DNA of 9,571 bases, from NCBI GenBank assembly GCA_902489675.1, contig CABUAP010000039.1:1-9571 (forward strand), in the 5' to 3' direction. This DNA comes from an uncultured Azospirillum sp. Lineage in GTDB: Bacteria; Pseudomonadota; Alphaproteobacteria; RF32; CAG-239. This document shows positions 1 through 6,806 of this stretch, in pieces; the first letter of the stretch is position 1; each line of letters starts with the position of its first letter. The notes beneath the pieces are model-generated. The model saw only the letters and a list, made by a program, of their open reading frames with translations, did no database searches and had not been told where the DNA came from. A program made the translations under genes and the position numbers.

Positions 1-655
1 TTTCAGTATCCACGATCTCAGTACCAACGTGGAAAAGTTTAATCAGCTGACGATCGGCACATTCCGTTTGCTGGCCAAGGTTTTTACCGTGGCATCTCTT
101 GTCATATGGGCGGTTTCGCCTTTGGTCTGTCTGTTTGATCGCGTAAGCGGTGCAGCGCGCGATATTTTCTGTCTTCTGGCATTTTTCAGTCTGCTGATTC
201 TGCTGGTCGGCTACAGGAACCTCAAGCACTGGCATTTTCCGCTTTTGGCCGTTTTTGCGGCTGCATTCGGCGGTTTTACCTGTCTTTTTGCCGGACCGTA
301 CGTTTTATGCTTTACGGTGCCGTCTGCCCTTGTTTGCTGCCTTGTGCTCTTGCTGAACAAAGTACAGCGCCAAGCAACCATCGGGCTGATTTGTTCGGTA
401 GTGGTTTTGTTTACCGTTGCGCTTATCTTTGCGATCTTGCCTCCCATGGCAAACGGTTTGTTTTTAGCGGCAACTTCATCGATCCATCTAATGCTGTTTT
501 TTGTGTTGATGGCTTTTGACCTCAAAGTTATTTCCCGCAAAACTCTGCCGGCTGACTGGCATACGGCCACGAATAAGAATGTCGTCTTCTTGGTTATCGG
601 CCACGGCCTTTTGGCAAACCTGATTCTGATTGCCGGTTTTATTATTGCCGGATAA
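1..655 (+). CDS. Polytopic membrane protein of unknown function (5' end cut by window edge)
   Basis: I do not recognise the family. The reading frame is open from the first complete codon at position 2 to a TAA at 653-655. The first possible start inside it, GTG at 29, has no Shine-Dalgarno sequence, so I treat the gene as truncated by the left edge, not as starting there. The visible 217 or so residues are very hydrophobic. Counting from that GTG, I see about seven membrane helices near residues 13-35, 45-62, 68-88, 91-109, 115-137, 141-163 and 184-208. The longest soluble stretch, about 20 residues near 164-183, is polar (it contains RKTLPADWH) and lies between the last two helices. No catalytic motif or known transporter signature is visible. 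The protein ends in the last helix, immediately before a strong terminator, so this gene closes its own transcription unit and is not part of the kinase operon. An inner-membrane location is inferred. Confidence 0.75.
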   Translation, partial: FSIHDLSTNVEKFNQLTIGTFRLLAKVFTVASLVIWAVSPLVCLFDRVSGAARDIFCLLAFFSLLILLVGYRNLKHWHFPLLAVFAAAFGGFTCLFAGPYVLCFTVPSALVCCLVLLLNKVQRQATIGLICSVVVLFTVALIFAILPPMANGLFLAATSSIHLMLFFVLMAFDLKVISRKTLPADWHTATNKNVVFLVIGHGLLANLILIAGFIIAG

Positions 656-674
656 CTTTCGATCCGGATTTCCG

Positions 675-712
675 ACCGCTTTTGCTTAAACAGCAAGAGC
701 GGTTGTTTTTTA
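675..712 (+). terminator. Rho-independent terminator after the membrane protein gene
   Basis: A 12-base stem (675-686 with 692-703) pairs ACCGCTTTTGCT with AGCAAGAGCGGT, with one internal T-G wobble. It closes a five-base TAAAC loop and is followed by TGTTTTTTA. It begins 20 bases after the stop codon at 655. This is a textbook intrinsic terminator that separates the first gene from the sugar operon downstream. Confidence 0.9.
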
Positions 713-730
713 TCTCCTCATCCTTAAAGA

Positions 731-759
731 TTGATTGTCGGATGAATATATGTTATGAT
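731..759 (+). promoter_or_regulatory. Sigma70-type promoter of the sugar kinase operon
   Basis: A -35 box TTGATT (731-736) and a -10 box TATGAT (754-759) are separated by exactly 17 bases, each close to the sigma70 consensus. Transcription would begin near 766, giving a leader of about 30 bases before the ATG at 797. A perfect TATAAT also occurs at 767-772, but no -35-like hexamer stands at the right distance, and its start site would sit almost on the ribosome binding site. The position between a terminator and the kinase gene supports the call. No clear operator palindrome was seen. Confidence 0.7.
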
Positions 760-796
760 GCCTGCATATAATTTTTATGTAGAAGGATATTGTGCC

Positions 797-1675
797 ATGA
801 GTGAAAAAAAGAAACCCATTGTGGTCGGAATCGGTGAAATTTTGTGGGATATGCTGCCCGGCGGCAGACGTGCCGGCGGCGCGCCGATCAATTTTGTTTA
901 TCACACCGCCGCTTTGGGAGCCGAAGGCTATGCCATCAGTGCCGTCGGCAACGATCAAGACGGTGATGAGATTTTGCTGGAACTGGAAAAAAGCAAAATC
1001 GCCCATTTTATTGCCAGAGTTCCCTACCCGACCGGCAAGGTTCTGGTTGAGCTGAAAGACGGCATCCCTTCTTATACCATTGTCGAAGATGTGGCTTGGG
1101 ATCACATACCGGCAGAAAAACAAGCATTGGACTTGATCCGGCGCGCCGATGCCGTTTGTTTCGGCACTTTGGCCTCAAGAAACGCGCACAGCCGACAAAA
1201 TATTACCCGCCTGTTGGAAGCCGCTGCCCCGCAGGCGTTAAAATTTTTTGATATCAATCTCCGCGGCAGCTACTATTCGCCGGAACTGATCCGCCGGCTG
1301 CTGGAATTTGCCAACGTTTTTAAGATCAATGATGAAGAACTGCCTGTTATCCGCCGTCTGCTGGCTCTGGACGGTTCGGACGACGAAGTCTGCCATACAC
1401 TGATGAAACAATACGAACTGCGTTATTTGATTTTTACCGCCGGAGAAAATTACAGCATCATCTACTCTCCTCAATCGCTCTCGTATTTAAAAACACCTAA
1501 AGTTTGCGTTGCCGATACGGTCGGCGCGGGAGACGCCTTTTCGGGGGCTTTCGTTTACGGGATTTTGACCGGAAAAACTATGGAAGAAGCCCACCGGGAT
1601 GCCGTTCGCATCTCGGCATTTGTTTGTACGCGCTCCGGCGCTTGGCCCGAATATACGCCTGATTTGAAAGGATAA
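797..1675 (+). CDS. PfkB-family sugar kinase, probably fructokinase
   Basis: This predicted cytosolic kinase transfers phosphate from ATP to a sugar, most likely fructose to fructose 6-phosphate. The 292-residue length is usual for the PfkB/ribokinase family. Visible signatures are the N-terminal substrate-side GGAP (27-30), DINLR (152-156) and the C-terminal PfkB signature DTVGAGDAF (240-248), with Asp246 as the expected catalytic base and GAGD forming the anion hole. The overall sequence, including GEILWDMLP near residue 13 and CTRSGAWPE near the end, resembles the fructokinases I know from Bacteroides; that is recall, not a search. I start at ATG 797 because AGAAGGA stands nine bases upstream. 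An in-frame ATG at 755 lies inside the predicted -10 box and would add 14 untypical residues. The stop codon lies four bases before the transporter start, so uptake and phosphorylation are co-expressed. Another sugar, such as a ketose or ribose relative, cannot be excluded. Confidence 0.88.
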   Translation: MSEKKKPIVVGIGEILWDMLPGGRRAGGAPINFVYHTAALGAEGYAISAVGNDQDGDEILLELEKSKIAHFIARVPYPTGKVLVELKDGIPSYTIVEDVAWDHIPAEKQALDLIRRADAVCFGTLASRNAHSRQNITRLLEAAAPQALKFFDINLRGSYYSPELIRRLLEFANVFKINDEELPVIRRLLALDGSDDEVCHTLMKQYELRYLIFTAGENYSIIYSPQSLSYLKTPKVCVADTVGAGDAFSGAFVYGILTGKTMEEAHRDAVRISAFVCTRSGAWPEYTPDLKG

Positions 1676-1679
1676 AAAA

Positions 1680-2843
1680 ATGGAAAAAAGATCTCATATA
1701 CTGCTGAAGCTCATTCCGATTATGCTGGCCTTTTTCGCCATGGGTTTTGTTGATTTGGTCGGAATTGCCACCAATTACGTCAAAAAAGATTTTGAACTCT
1801 CGGATTCTGTGGCCAACCTGTTTACCTCAATGGTATTTTTCTGGTTTTTGGTCTGCTCGGTTCCGACCGGAATGCTGATGAACAAAATCGGCCGCCGCAA
1901 AACTGTACTGCTCAGCTTGGCGCTGACATCGGTTGCGCTGCTGATCCCGCTCATTGACTACAACCTGCCCCTGATGCTGATCTCATTTTCGTTGCTTGGC
2001 ATCAGCAATGCCATTATGCAGGTATCGCTCAACCCGCTGCTGTCAAACATTGTCAGCGACAAACGCCTTTCTTCCGCCCTCACCTTCGGCCAATTTGTCA
2101 AAGCCATTGCCTCTTTTACGGCGCCGATTATTGCCGCTTGGGGCGCTTTGCATTTCAACAACTGGCGGCTTTTGTTCGCTGTTTATCTGGTTGAAGGCAT
2201 TGTTGCCGCTGCCGCATTGTCTTTTGAAAAAATCAAAGAAGAAGAAATGACCGGCAAAGCATCCACCTTCAAAGAATGTTTTTCCCTGCTCAGCGACACT
2301 ACCGTGCTGCTGTGTTTTATCGGGATTGTCTGCCATGTCGGCATTGATGTCGGCACCAATGTTTCCGCACCGCGAATTATCATGGATAAGCTGGGAATTG
2401 ATTTGACCGAAGCCGGATATGCCACCAGTGTTTACTTCCTGTTCAGAACTTTAGGATGTCTGGCAGGCACTTTTATTCTTGCCAACTACTCTACCCGCCG
2501 CTTTTTTGCCGTCAGCATTTTCCTTTTGGCGGCAGGAATGCTCGGGTTGGCCGTTTTTGACACTAAGGCGGCTCTTTACACCTGTATTGCACTTATCGGC
2601 TTTAACAATGCCAATCTGTTCCCGATCATGTTCTCTCAGGCAATTTTGCATCTGCCGAACAAGAAAAACGAAATCTCCGGCCTGATGATTATGGGCATTT
2701 TCGGCGGCGCGGTCTTCCCGCCGTTGATGGGGTTTGCCTCCGATTTGTCGGGATCACAAAACGGCGCGGTCATGGTGATGGGATTGGGCGTAATCTACCT
2801 CTTGACCATTATCGGAAAAGTCCGCAATACCAACCGGGCATAA
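1680..2843 (+). CDS. FHS/FucP-like MFS sugar:H+ symporter
   Basis: This is an inner-membrane transporter of the major facilitator superfamily, 387 residues with about twelve predicted helices in two halves. The halves are joined by a charged cytoplasmic loop rich in Lys and Glu (about 183-198). The loop between helices 2 and 3 holds the MFS motif as NKIGRRKT (68-75). Helix 1 carries an acidic residue, Asp25, a plausible proton-coupling site as in FucP. Near 309-321 NANLFPIMFSQAI matches the N-x-x-F-P-x-x-F-S pattern typical of the fucose/glucose/galactose permeases of the FHS family. The gene starts four bases after the kinase stop. Its ribosome binding site, AAAGGA, lies over the end of the kinase gene, so translation is probably coupled. 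Substrate is inferred from the adjacent kinase (fructose or another hexose) and is not readable from the protein. Confidence 0.87.
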   Translation: MEKRSHILLKLIPIMLAFFAMGFVDLVGIATNYVKKDFELSDSVANLFTSMVFFWFLVCSVPTGMLMNKIGRRKTVLLSLALTSVALLIPLIDYNLPLMLISFSLLGISNAIMQVSLNPLLSNIVSDKRLSSALTFGQFVKAIASFTAPIIAAWGALHFNNWRLLFAVYLVEGIVAAAALSFEKIKEEEMTGKASTFKECFSLLSDTTVLLCFIGIVCHVGIDVGTNVSAPRIIMDKLGIDLTEAGYATSVYFLFRTLGCLAGTFILANYSTRRFFAVSIFLLAAGMLGLAVFDTKAALYTCIALIGFNNANLFPIMFSQAILHLPNKKNEISGLMIMGIFGGAVFPPLMGFASDLSGSQNGAVMVMGLGVIYLLTIIGKVRNTNRA

Positions 2844-2848
2844 AGGTA

Positions 2849-3181
2849 ATGAAAAAATCGACCATGCTCATCTGGACAACGGCTGCCGTACTGGGAGCCG
2901 TTTCCCTGTTTTACAATCTGCGCGCTATACCGGAGGAAAAACGCCCCGATTTACAAGACGGAGAATTTTACTGCCCGCCGGAGATTCAAATTGAGGCAGA
3001 CCGCTTAAAACCGCAGCAAAAGACCGTAACCGAACTGGCACAATATCCAGAGCTGATTAAAAATGCGCCGTCGCCGAGCGAAGCCTGGCGGCTGGAAACA
3101 GAAGCAGCAGAAAAAGCTGACGCTTATAACCGACAGGTGCGTATTTATAACGAATATCTGCTTAAACACTGCCAACGTTAA
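2849..3181 (+). CDS. Small membrane-anchored protein of unknown function
   Basis: I do not recognise this 110-residue protein. It begins MKK, followed by one hydrophobic stretch (about 6-22) that looks like an uncleaved signal anchor or a signal peptide without a clear cleavage site. By the positive-inside rule the rest would face the periplasm. The exported part is polar, with two cysteines (Cys42 in FYCPPE and Cys108 in KHCQR) that could form a disulfide, a proline-rich segment, and a charged, probably helical region from 77 to 106. It follows the transporter stop by five bases, so it is the third gene of the operon. The ribosome site AAAGG is only two bases from the ATG, which is unusually close, so translation may depend on ribosomes finishing the transporter gene. 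A role beside the transporter is only an inference from position. Confidence 0.72.
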   Translation: MKKSTMLIWTTAAVLGAVSLFYNLRAIPEEKRPDLQDGEFYCPPEIQIEADRLKPQQKTVTELAQYPELIKNAPSPSEAWRLETEAAEKADAYNRQVRIYNEYLLKHCQR

Positions 3182-3207
3182 AACTTGGCCGGAGCCTCAC
3201 CGTTTTT

Positions 3208-3474
3208 TTAAGATTTATTTTTGTATCTGATAATCATATACAGAATCGTACCGGCAAAATACAGGGAGATCAAATTAAACAGAATCATTTGCACCGAATG
3301 CAGATAAATACCGTAAAAGACCCAGCAGATCATTCCGGTACAATAAATAATATAACTCCAAAGCGACAAATCCTGCACATTTTTGGTTTTGATCGTTTGC
3401 AAAGTCTGCGGCAAGAAACAGGTTGCGATACAAAGACCGGCAACATAACCGGCAATTTCGGCCCATATATTCAT
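3208..3474 (-). CDS. SemiSWEET (MtN3/PQ-loop) sugar transporter
   Basis: SemiSWEETs are three-helix proteins that work as homodimers and carry mono- or disaccharides across the inner membrane along their gradient. This 88-residue product fits the family length. It has three hydrophobic helices (about 5-22, 39-57 and 61-82), the PQ motif at Pro22-Gln23 in FLPQT, and DLSLWSY leading into the second helix. Trp51 and Asn67 are 16 residues apart, the same spacing as the sugar-binding Trp48 and Asn64 of Leptospira biflexa SemiSWEET. I choose the ATG at 3472-3474 because AAGGA stands seven bases upstream. A longer reading frame reaches up to 3546 but would begin in the upstream terminator. The gene converges on the kinase-transporter operon with 26 bases between stop codons. 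No convincing promoter was found, though TATAAC occurs at 3502-3507 on this strand. The substrate is not known. Confidence 0.88.
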   Translation of the reverse strand: MNIWAEIAGYVAGLCIATCFLPQTLQTIKTKNVQDLSLWSYIIYCTGMICWVFYGIYLHSVQMILFNLISLYFAGTILYMIIRYKNKS

Positions 3475-3515
3475 TTTCCAATCCTTTTTCATAAAATTCT
3501 GGTTATATACAGATG

Positions 3516-3543
3516 AAAAAAGCACCTCTTTTGAGGTGCTTTT
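3516..3543 (-). terminator. Intrinsic terminator after tRNA-Arg (works on both strands by sequence)
   Basis: A perfect 11-base stem (3518-3528 with 3533-3543, core AGCACCTC and GAGGTGCT) closes a TTTT/AAAA loop. Read on the minus strand it ends in a run of T from the A tract at 3516-3521. It lies six bases downstream of the tRNA 3' end and would end the tRNA transcript before the SemiSWEET gene. The A and T tracts on both sides make it formally bidirectional. Confidence 0.87.
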
Positions 3544-3548
3544 CAAAC

Positions 3549-3625
3549 TGGCGCGCTCCGGGCGATTCGAACGCCCGACCCACAGCTTAGAAGGCTGTTG
3601 CTCTATCCTGCTGAGCTAGGAGCGC
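3549..3625 (-). tRNA. tRNA-Arg (anticodon UCU)
   Basis: The minus strand folds into a complete 77-base cloverleaf. The acceptor stem pairs GCGCTCC with GGAGCGC, followed by discriminator G and an encoded CCA. The D arm has GCTC paired with GAGC. The anticodon stem ACAGC/GCTGT holds the loop CTTCTAA, so the anticodon is TCT, reading AGA and AGG arginine codons. The T arm is GGGCG-TTCGAAT-CGCCC with the conserved TTCGAAT loop. It lies between the glycan genes and the SemiSWEET gene and is followed by its own terminator. Confidence 0.97.
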
Positions 3626-3648
3626 ATTTTTGGATAATTTGCAGTATG

Positions 3649-3677
3649 TAAATCGCATATTTTTAGCCCGTTGTCAA
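3649..3677 (-). promoter_or_regulatory. Possible promoter of tRNA-Arg
   Basis: On the minus strand a perfect -35 hexamer TTGACA lies at 3672-3677, about 50 bases upstream of the mature tRNA. A -10 at 17-base spacing would be GATTTA (3649-3654), a poor match, so the -10 assignment is uncertain. Transcription would start near 3642 and leave a short leader for RNase P to remove. The 88-base AT-rich gap (3626-3713) otherwise holds only a weak hairpin over the GT2 stop codon. Confidence 0.45.
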
Positions 3678-3713
3678 TAATATATTTAAGAAAATATTTT
3701 ATTGAGATTGCCC

Positions 3714-4787
3714 TCAAACAGCTTTTTGCCTTTGTAAGACCTTTTTCATTTTGATCTGGCTGCGAATTACCCTTTTTTCCTGTTTGAGCGTCTTTCCCCT
3801 ATCCCCGCCGGCAAGTTTTGCTTTTAGCGCATATTTGCACAATTTCCACCAACCGGCATTTTCTATTCCCTGCCGGCGGGCAGAAATGATCTTTCCTTGA
3901 CTGAAGGCAAATAAATAATCCAAATGCCGGTTGTTCAAACCGTCCACAATCTCCGTCAGTTCTTCCGCCGAAAACAAATCAAAAAACATCATACCGACCT
4001 GCCGCCGGTAAAAATCGGAAACCGCAGGCAGATTGGCTGCCAATAATTCTTTTTTTTGCAAAAAATCATAAACAAAATTGCAAACTTTGTAACGGTCGTA
4101 TTTGTTTTTAGGCTTCTTGTTAAAATAATTGCTCATGATCGAGTTGGCACGGATGCGATAATTATAGAGCCGCCGGGAGGTAAAATAAACACTGTCGGCA
4201 AAAAGCCCGCACAACATCCAGAAAGCATCGTCATCATGTTCGCACCCTTCGGGAAAACATATTCCGAATCGTTCAATAAATTCCCGGCGAAAGATTTTGT
4301 TCCATAAAACGACGCTGGTTGCAACCCGCAGTTCATCATTCATCCGTCGCAAACCCTCTTCCCGGGAATTGTAAAACACCTCGGCTGCGGTATGTTCACG
4401 TTTTTTTGCATCAAGCTCTTCTATGATCACATTGCAGCGGCAAACGGCAATATCCGGCTTTTCCCGCTCCATGAGCTTGAGCATTTGTTCGCAACAATCC
4501 GGCTGATACCAGTCGTCGGCATCGCAAAACATAATATAGCGGCCGTTAGCATTTTTCAGGCCGAGATTGCGGGCGGCCGCCGGGCCGGAATTGGGCTGCG
4601 TCAAAATGCGCACCCTCTGATCCTTCTTGGCGTATGCGATCAGGATGTTTCCCGTACCGTCAACAGAACCGTCATCCACACACAGGATTTCAATATCCTC
4701 AAATGTCTGTGCGCACAATGCGTCCAAACATTCGGCAATATATCGCTCGGCATTATAAACAGGAACAATTACCGATATTGCAGTCAT
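3714..4787 (-). CDS. GT2-family glycosyltransferase
   Basis: This is a predicted inverting glycosyltransferase that moves a sugar from a nucleotide-sugar donor to a growing lipid-linked or surface glycan at the cytoplasmic face of the membrane. The N-terminal GT-A fold begins at ISVIVPVYN (4-12). VDDGS (37-41) contacts the nucleotide, and CDADD (88-92) is the metal-binding DxD region. The acidic cluster EHDDDAF (183-189), where the catalytic base sits in this family, follows. The 357-residue length is ordinary. The last 40 or so residues are strongly basic and may bind the membrane surface; there is no clear transmembrane helix. GAGGA stands seven bases before ATG 4787, and only 15 bases separate it from the upstream GT8 gene, so it is the last gene of the glycan run. 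Donor and acceptor cannot be read from sequence; galactofuranose or another hexose is possible from its neighbours. Confidence 0.9.
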   Translation of the reverse strand: MTAISVIVPVYNAERYIAECLDALCAQTFEDIEILCVDDGSVDGTGNILIAYAKKDQRVRILTQPNSGPAAARNLGLKNANGRYIMFCDADDWYQPDCCEQMLKLMEREKPDIAVCRCNVIIEELDAKKREHTAAEVFYNSREEGLRRMNDELRVATSVVLWNKIFRREFIERFGICFPEGCEHDDDAFWMLCGLFADSVYFTSRRLYNYRIRANSIMSNYFNKKPKNKYDRYKVCNFVYDFLQKKELLAANLPAVSDFYRRQVGMMFFDLFSAEELTEIVDGLNNRHLDYLFAFSQGKIISARRQGIENAGWWKLCKYALKAKLAGGDRGKTLKQEKRVIRSQIKMKKVLQRQKAV

Positions 4788-4802
4788 AGTCTTTTCCTCA
4801 TT

Positions 4803-6806
4803 TTACTGATTTGCAGCTTGTTTATATTGATCATGTTCCTGCATACGATAACAGTTTTTGATCCACTTCATTTCCTTTTTCAGCTCCTTTCTTTTCTGCC
4901 GACACGAAACCCGCTTTTGCCCGAGCATAATTTTGGAAAGCAGTTTGTACTTTGCATATTTCAGCTTAGTCAGGAGATAATCGTCAATATAACCAACTCT
5001 TTCTTTAACAATCATCTGTTGTTCAATGACCGGCTGATTAATCCGTAAGACATTTTTCTGTAAAATTTCCTCATAAAACGGTGTCTGCCTGGCATATTTC
5101 CAGAAATAAGAAGACATCTCATACTGAGGATATTGCCACGGTTTTTTTGAACCGGCAAAATGGACGATCTGCGCGTGTTTTTTGCTATGATGATACTGCT
5201 CTAAAACTTTTACCGGCAGATCAGCCGCATAGTTTGGATGCCATATCGGCAAATGATATTCGTAGTTCCAAGAACCGTCCAGCAACATCACATCATGCTG
5301 AAACATAACATTTAACACATCTTGATCAACCATATACGGAGATTTGATCCGCCCCATTACGGTTATAAAATCACTTTCGATATCATACGTCCGCATTTTT
5401 TTCAAATTCATAATCAGAACGCCTGAATTAAAATAATCATAAGGATTTTCAATCTTTAATATATTGTCTAAATAATCCGTAATTACTCCATCCGTAAAAT
5501 ACATACGAACCACTTCCGTATCCTGCACGGCTCCAAGTGAATTATTATGAATATCCGTTCGATAAAGTTCAGCGATATCCGTTGTGACGACCAAATCGGA
5601 ATCGACATATACCACCTTGTCATAAGCCGTCAAAATTTTAGCGATGAATATCCGGTAGTAAACAGCTTCAGAAAAGTGAGAAATTGTAAAGAAATAATCA
5701 ATATAACGTTTCACTTCTATAAAACGGATGCTGACATTTGGATAATCATCAGCTATCTGAGCAATTTTTTTCTGCTCGGCAGTTGACACGCCTTGGGAGA
5801 GAACTAAAATATCATAATTGTTAGCTTTAGACATATTGCTGATAATAGATTGAATGGCAACCCCCGTATAAAGAGCATAGTTGGCATCCATAGACAAGCA
5901 AACCGGTATATTATTTTGCGCGTAAGCCGGTTTGATCTCTGGCAAAATATCCGTATTTAAAATCAAGCTTTCCTGCAGTTCCAGAATCTTTTTTCCATTC
6001 CTGCTCAAATGCGTGATATAAATGCCGCAAAGCCACTCGGAAACATAAGCCAGCGCCCTTGTCTCCTGAATATTATAATTACTAATATCTATCTTCTGCT
6101 GCGCTTCTTTTAAAATACCGAACAACCACCCGCAATAATCGTTAAATATTTCCTTTTTCATAATGAAAACATTCGTAAAATAGGCATAATCGGAAGTATT
6201 GTAGCTGACGGCATCTTCCGTATATTCCGGATATTTGTGACAGAGAATATCTAATACCGTTTCATAATCTTTGATATGCAATTTTCGTTCAGAATTTTCA
6301 TAATGATTATAAGGATTTTTTGTGCCGAGCCTGGTCAAATCGGTTTTATCGGCGACAATCACATCATAATGACCGACAATATCTATAATATGCTCTGCAT
6401 CCAAATGATATTTGGCAAGATATGTGTCGTTTAGTTTCTGTTCCAGCACAAAACCATAAATATCGGCATCAAAATGCTTATTGAGGTTAAATGATAAATG
6501 GCGCCGATAGTGCATAAAACCGATATAATCAGGGTTGCCCAATTTGTCGTAATTTTTCCATGCCCAATAGATGGCTGTCAACTCGTTCAAAAAACGATTG
6601 TCCGCAGAAATGTTCTCACCGGTGTCATCGCCGATCATATTATCAAGCATCCACTGATAATCTTCTTTAGACATTGCGCCGTCTTTTGAAGCTTCGGTTG
6701 CCAACGCCCTGCCCAGATGGATCGGGGTCAACACTTCATCTTGCAGCAACACGGCCGGTTTGTGATAACCTACCAAAATTTTTATTGTCGGTTGTTTTGT
6801 TTTCAT
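4803..6806 (-). CDS. Two-domain glycosyltransferase: DUF4422 plus GT8
   Basis: This 667-residue protein joins two glycosyltransferase-like modules. Residues 8 to about 262 match DUF4422, a domain found in capsule and lipopolysaccharide loci. KILVGYHKP opens it, and it carries GDDTGENIS (59-67), FLNELTAIYWAWKN (72-85) and YIGFMHYRRHL (94-104). Residues 299 to about 575 are a GT8 (LgtC/glycogenin type) retaining transferase. The metal-binding DSD is at 402-404, with FNSGVLIMN at 459-467, DQD at 494-496, and H-x-x-G-x-x-K-P-W at 549-557 supplying the third metal ligand. GT8 enzymes of this type usually use UDP-galactose or UDP-glucose. The C-terminal tail (about 615-650) is rich in Lys and Arg, like the membrane-binding tail of LgtC. 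The ATG shares one base with the mutase stop (TAATG), with GAGGAG upstream, so translation is coupled. The gene is markedly AT-rich. Linkage and acceptor are unknown. Confidence 0.9.
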   Translation of the reverse strand: MKTKQPTIKILVGYHKPAVLLQDEVLTPIHLGRALATEASKDGAMSKEDYQWMLDNMIGDDTGENISADNRFLNELTAIYWAWKNYDKLGNPDYIGFMHYRRHLSFNLNKHFDADIYGFVLEQKLNDTYLAKYHLDAEHIIDIVGHYDVIVADKTDLTRLGTKNPYNHYENSERKLHIKDYETVLDILCHKYPEYTEDAVSYNTSDYAYFTNVFIMKKEIFNDYCGWLFGILKEAQQKIDISNYNIQETRALAYVSEWLCGIYITHLSRNGKKILELQESLILNTDILPEIKPAYAQNNIPVCLSMDANYALYTGVAIQSIISNMSKANNYDILVLSQGVSTAEQKKIAQIADDYPNVSIRFIEVKRYIDYFFTISHFSEAVYYRIFIAKILTAYDKVVYVDSDLVVTTDIAELYRTDIHNNSLGAVQDTEVVRMYFTDGVITDYLDNILKIENPYDYFNSGVLIMNLKKMRTYDIESDFITVMGRIKSPYMVDQDVLNVMFQHDVMLLDGSWNYEYHLPIWHPNYAADLPVKVLEQYHHSKKHAQIVHFAGSKKPWQYPQYEMSSYFWKYARQTPFYEEILQKNVLRINQPVIEQQMIVKERVGYIDDYLLTKLKYAKYKLLSKIMLGQKRVSCRQKRKELKKEMKWIKNCYRMQEHDQYKQAANQ

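Noticed and set aside
211..696. - strand open frame of 161 codons opposite the first membrane protein
   Set aside because: It would start inside the terminator stem and encodes a very basic, low-quality sequence typical of the complement of a membrane protein gene.
755..796. Earlier ATG for the sugar kinase at 755
   Set aside because: It lies within the predicted -10 box, has no ribosome site, and adds residues not expected in the family.
3184..3209. Terminator between the small protein gene and the SemiSWEET gene
   Set aside because: The T7 run is clear but the best stem I can draw before it is only three base pairs, so I do not list it as a feature.
3475..3546. Longer N-terminus for the SemiSWEET protein starting at 3546
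   Set aside because: It would translate the tRNA terminator stem. The ATG at 3472-3474 has AAGGA seven bases upstream and gives the usual family length.
3549..3625. tRNA-Arg as an attachment site of an integrated island
   Set aside because: No integrase gene is present and I see no second copy of the tRNA 3' end. The glycan genes lie on the 5' side of the tRNA, not the side usually used.
3700..3716. Hairpin TTGAG/CTCAA over the GT2 stop codon
   Set aside because: A five-pair AT-containing stem with no solid T run; too weak to call a terminator by eye.
4392..5048. + strand open frame of 218 codons opposite the GT2 and GT8 genes
   Set aside because: It crosses the ends of two well-supported genes on the other strand, has no ribosome binding site I can see and no recognisable motif.
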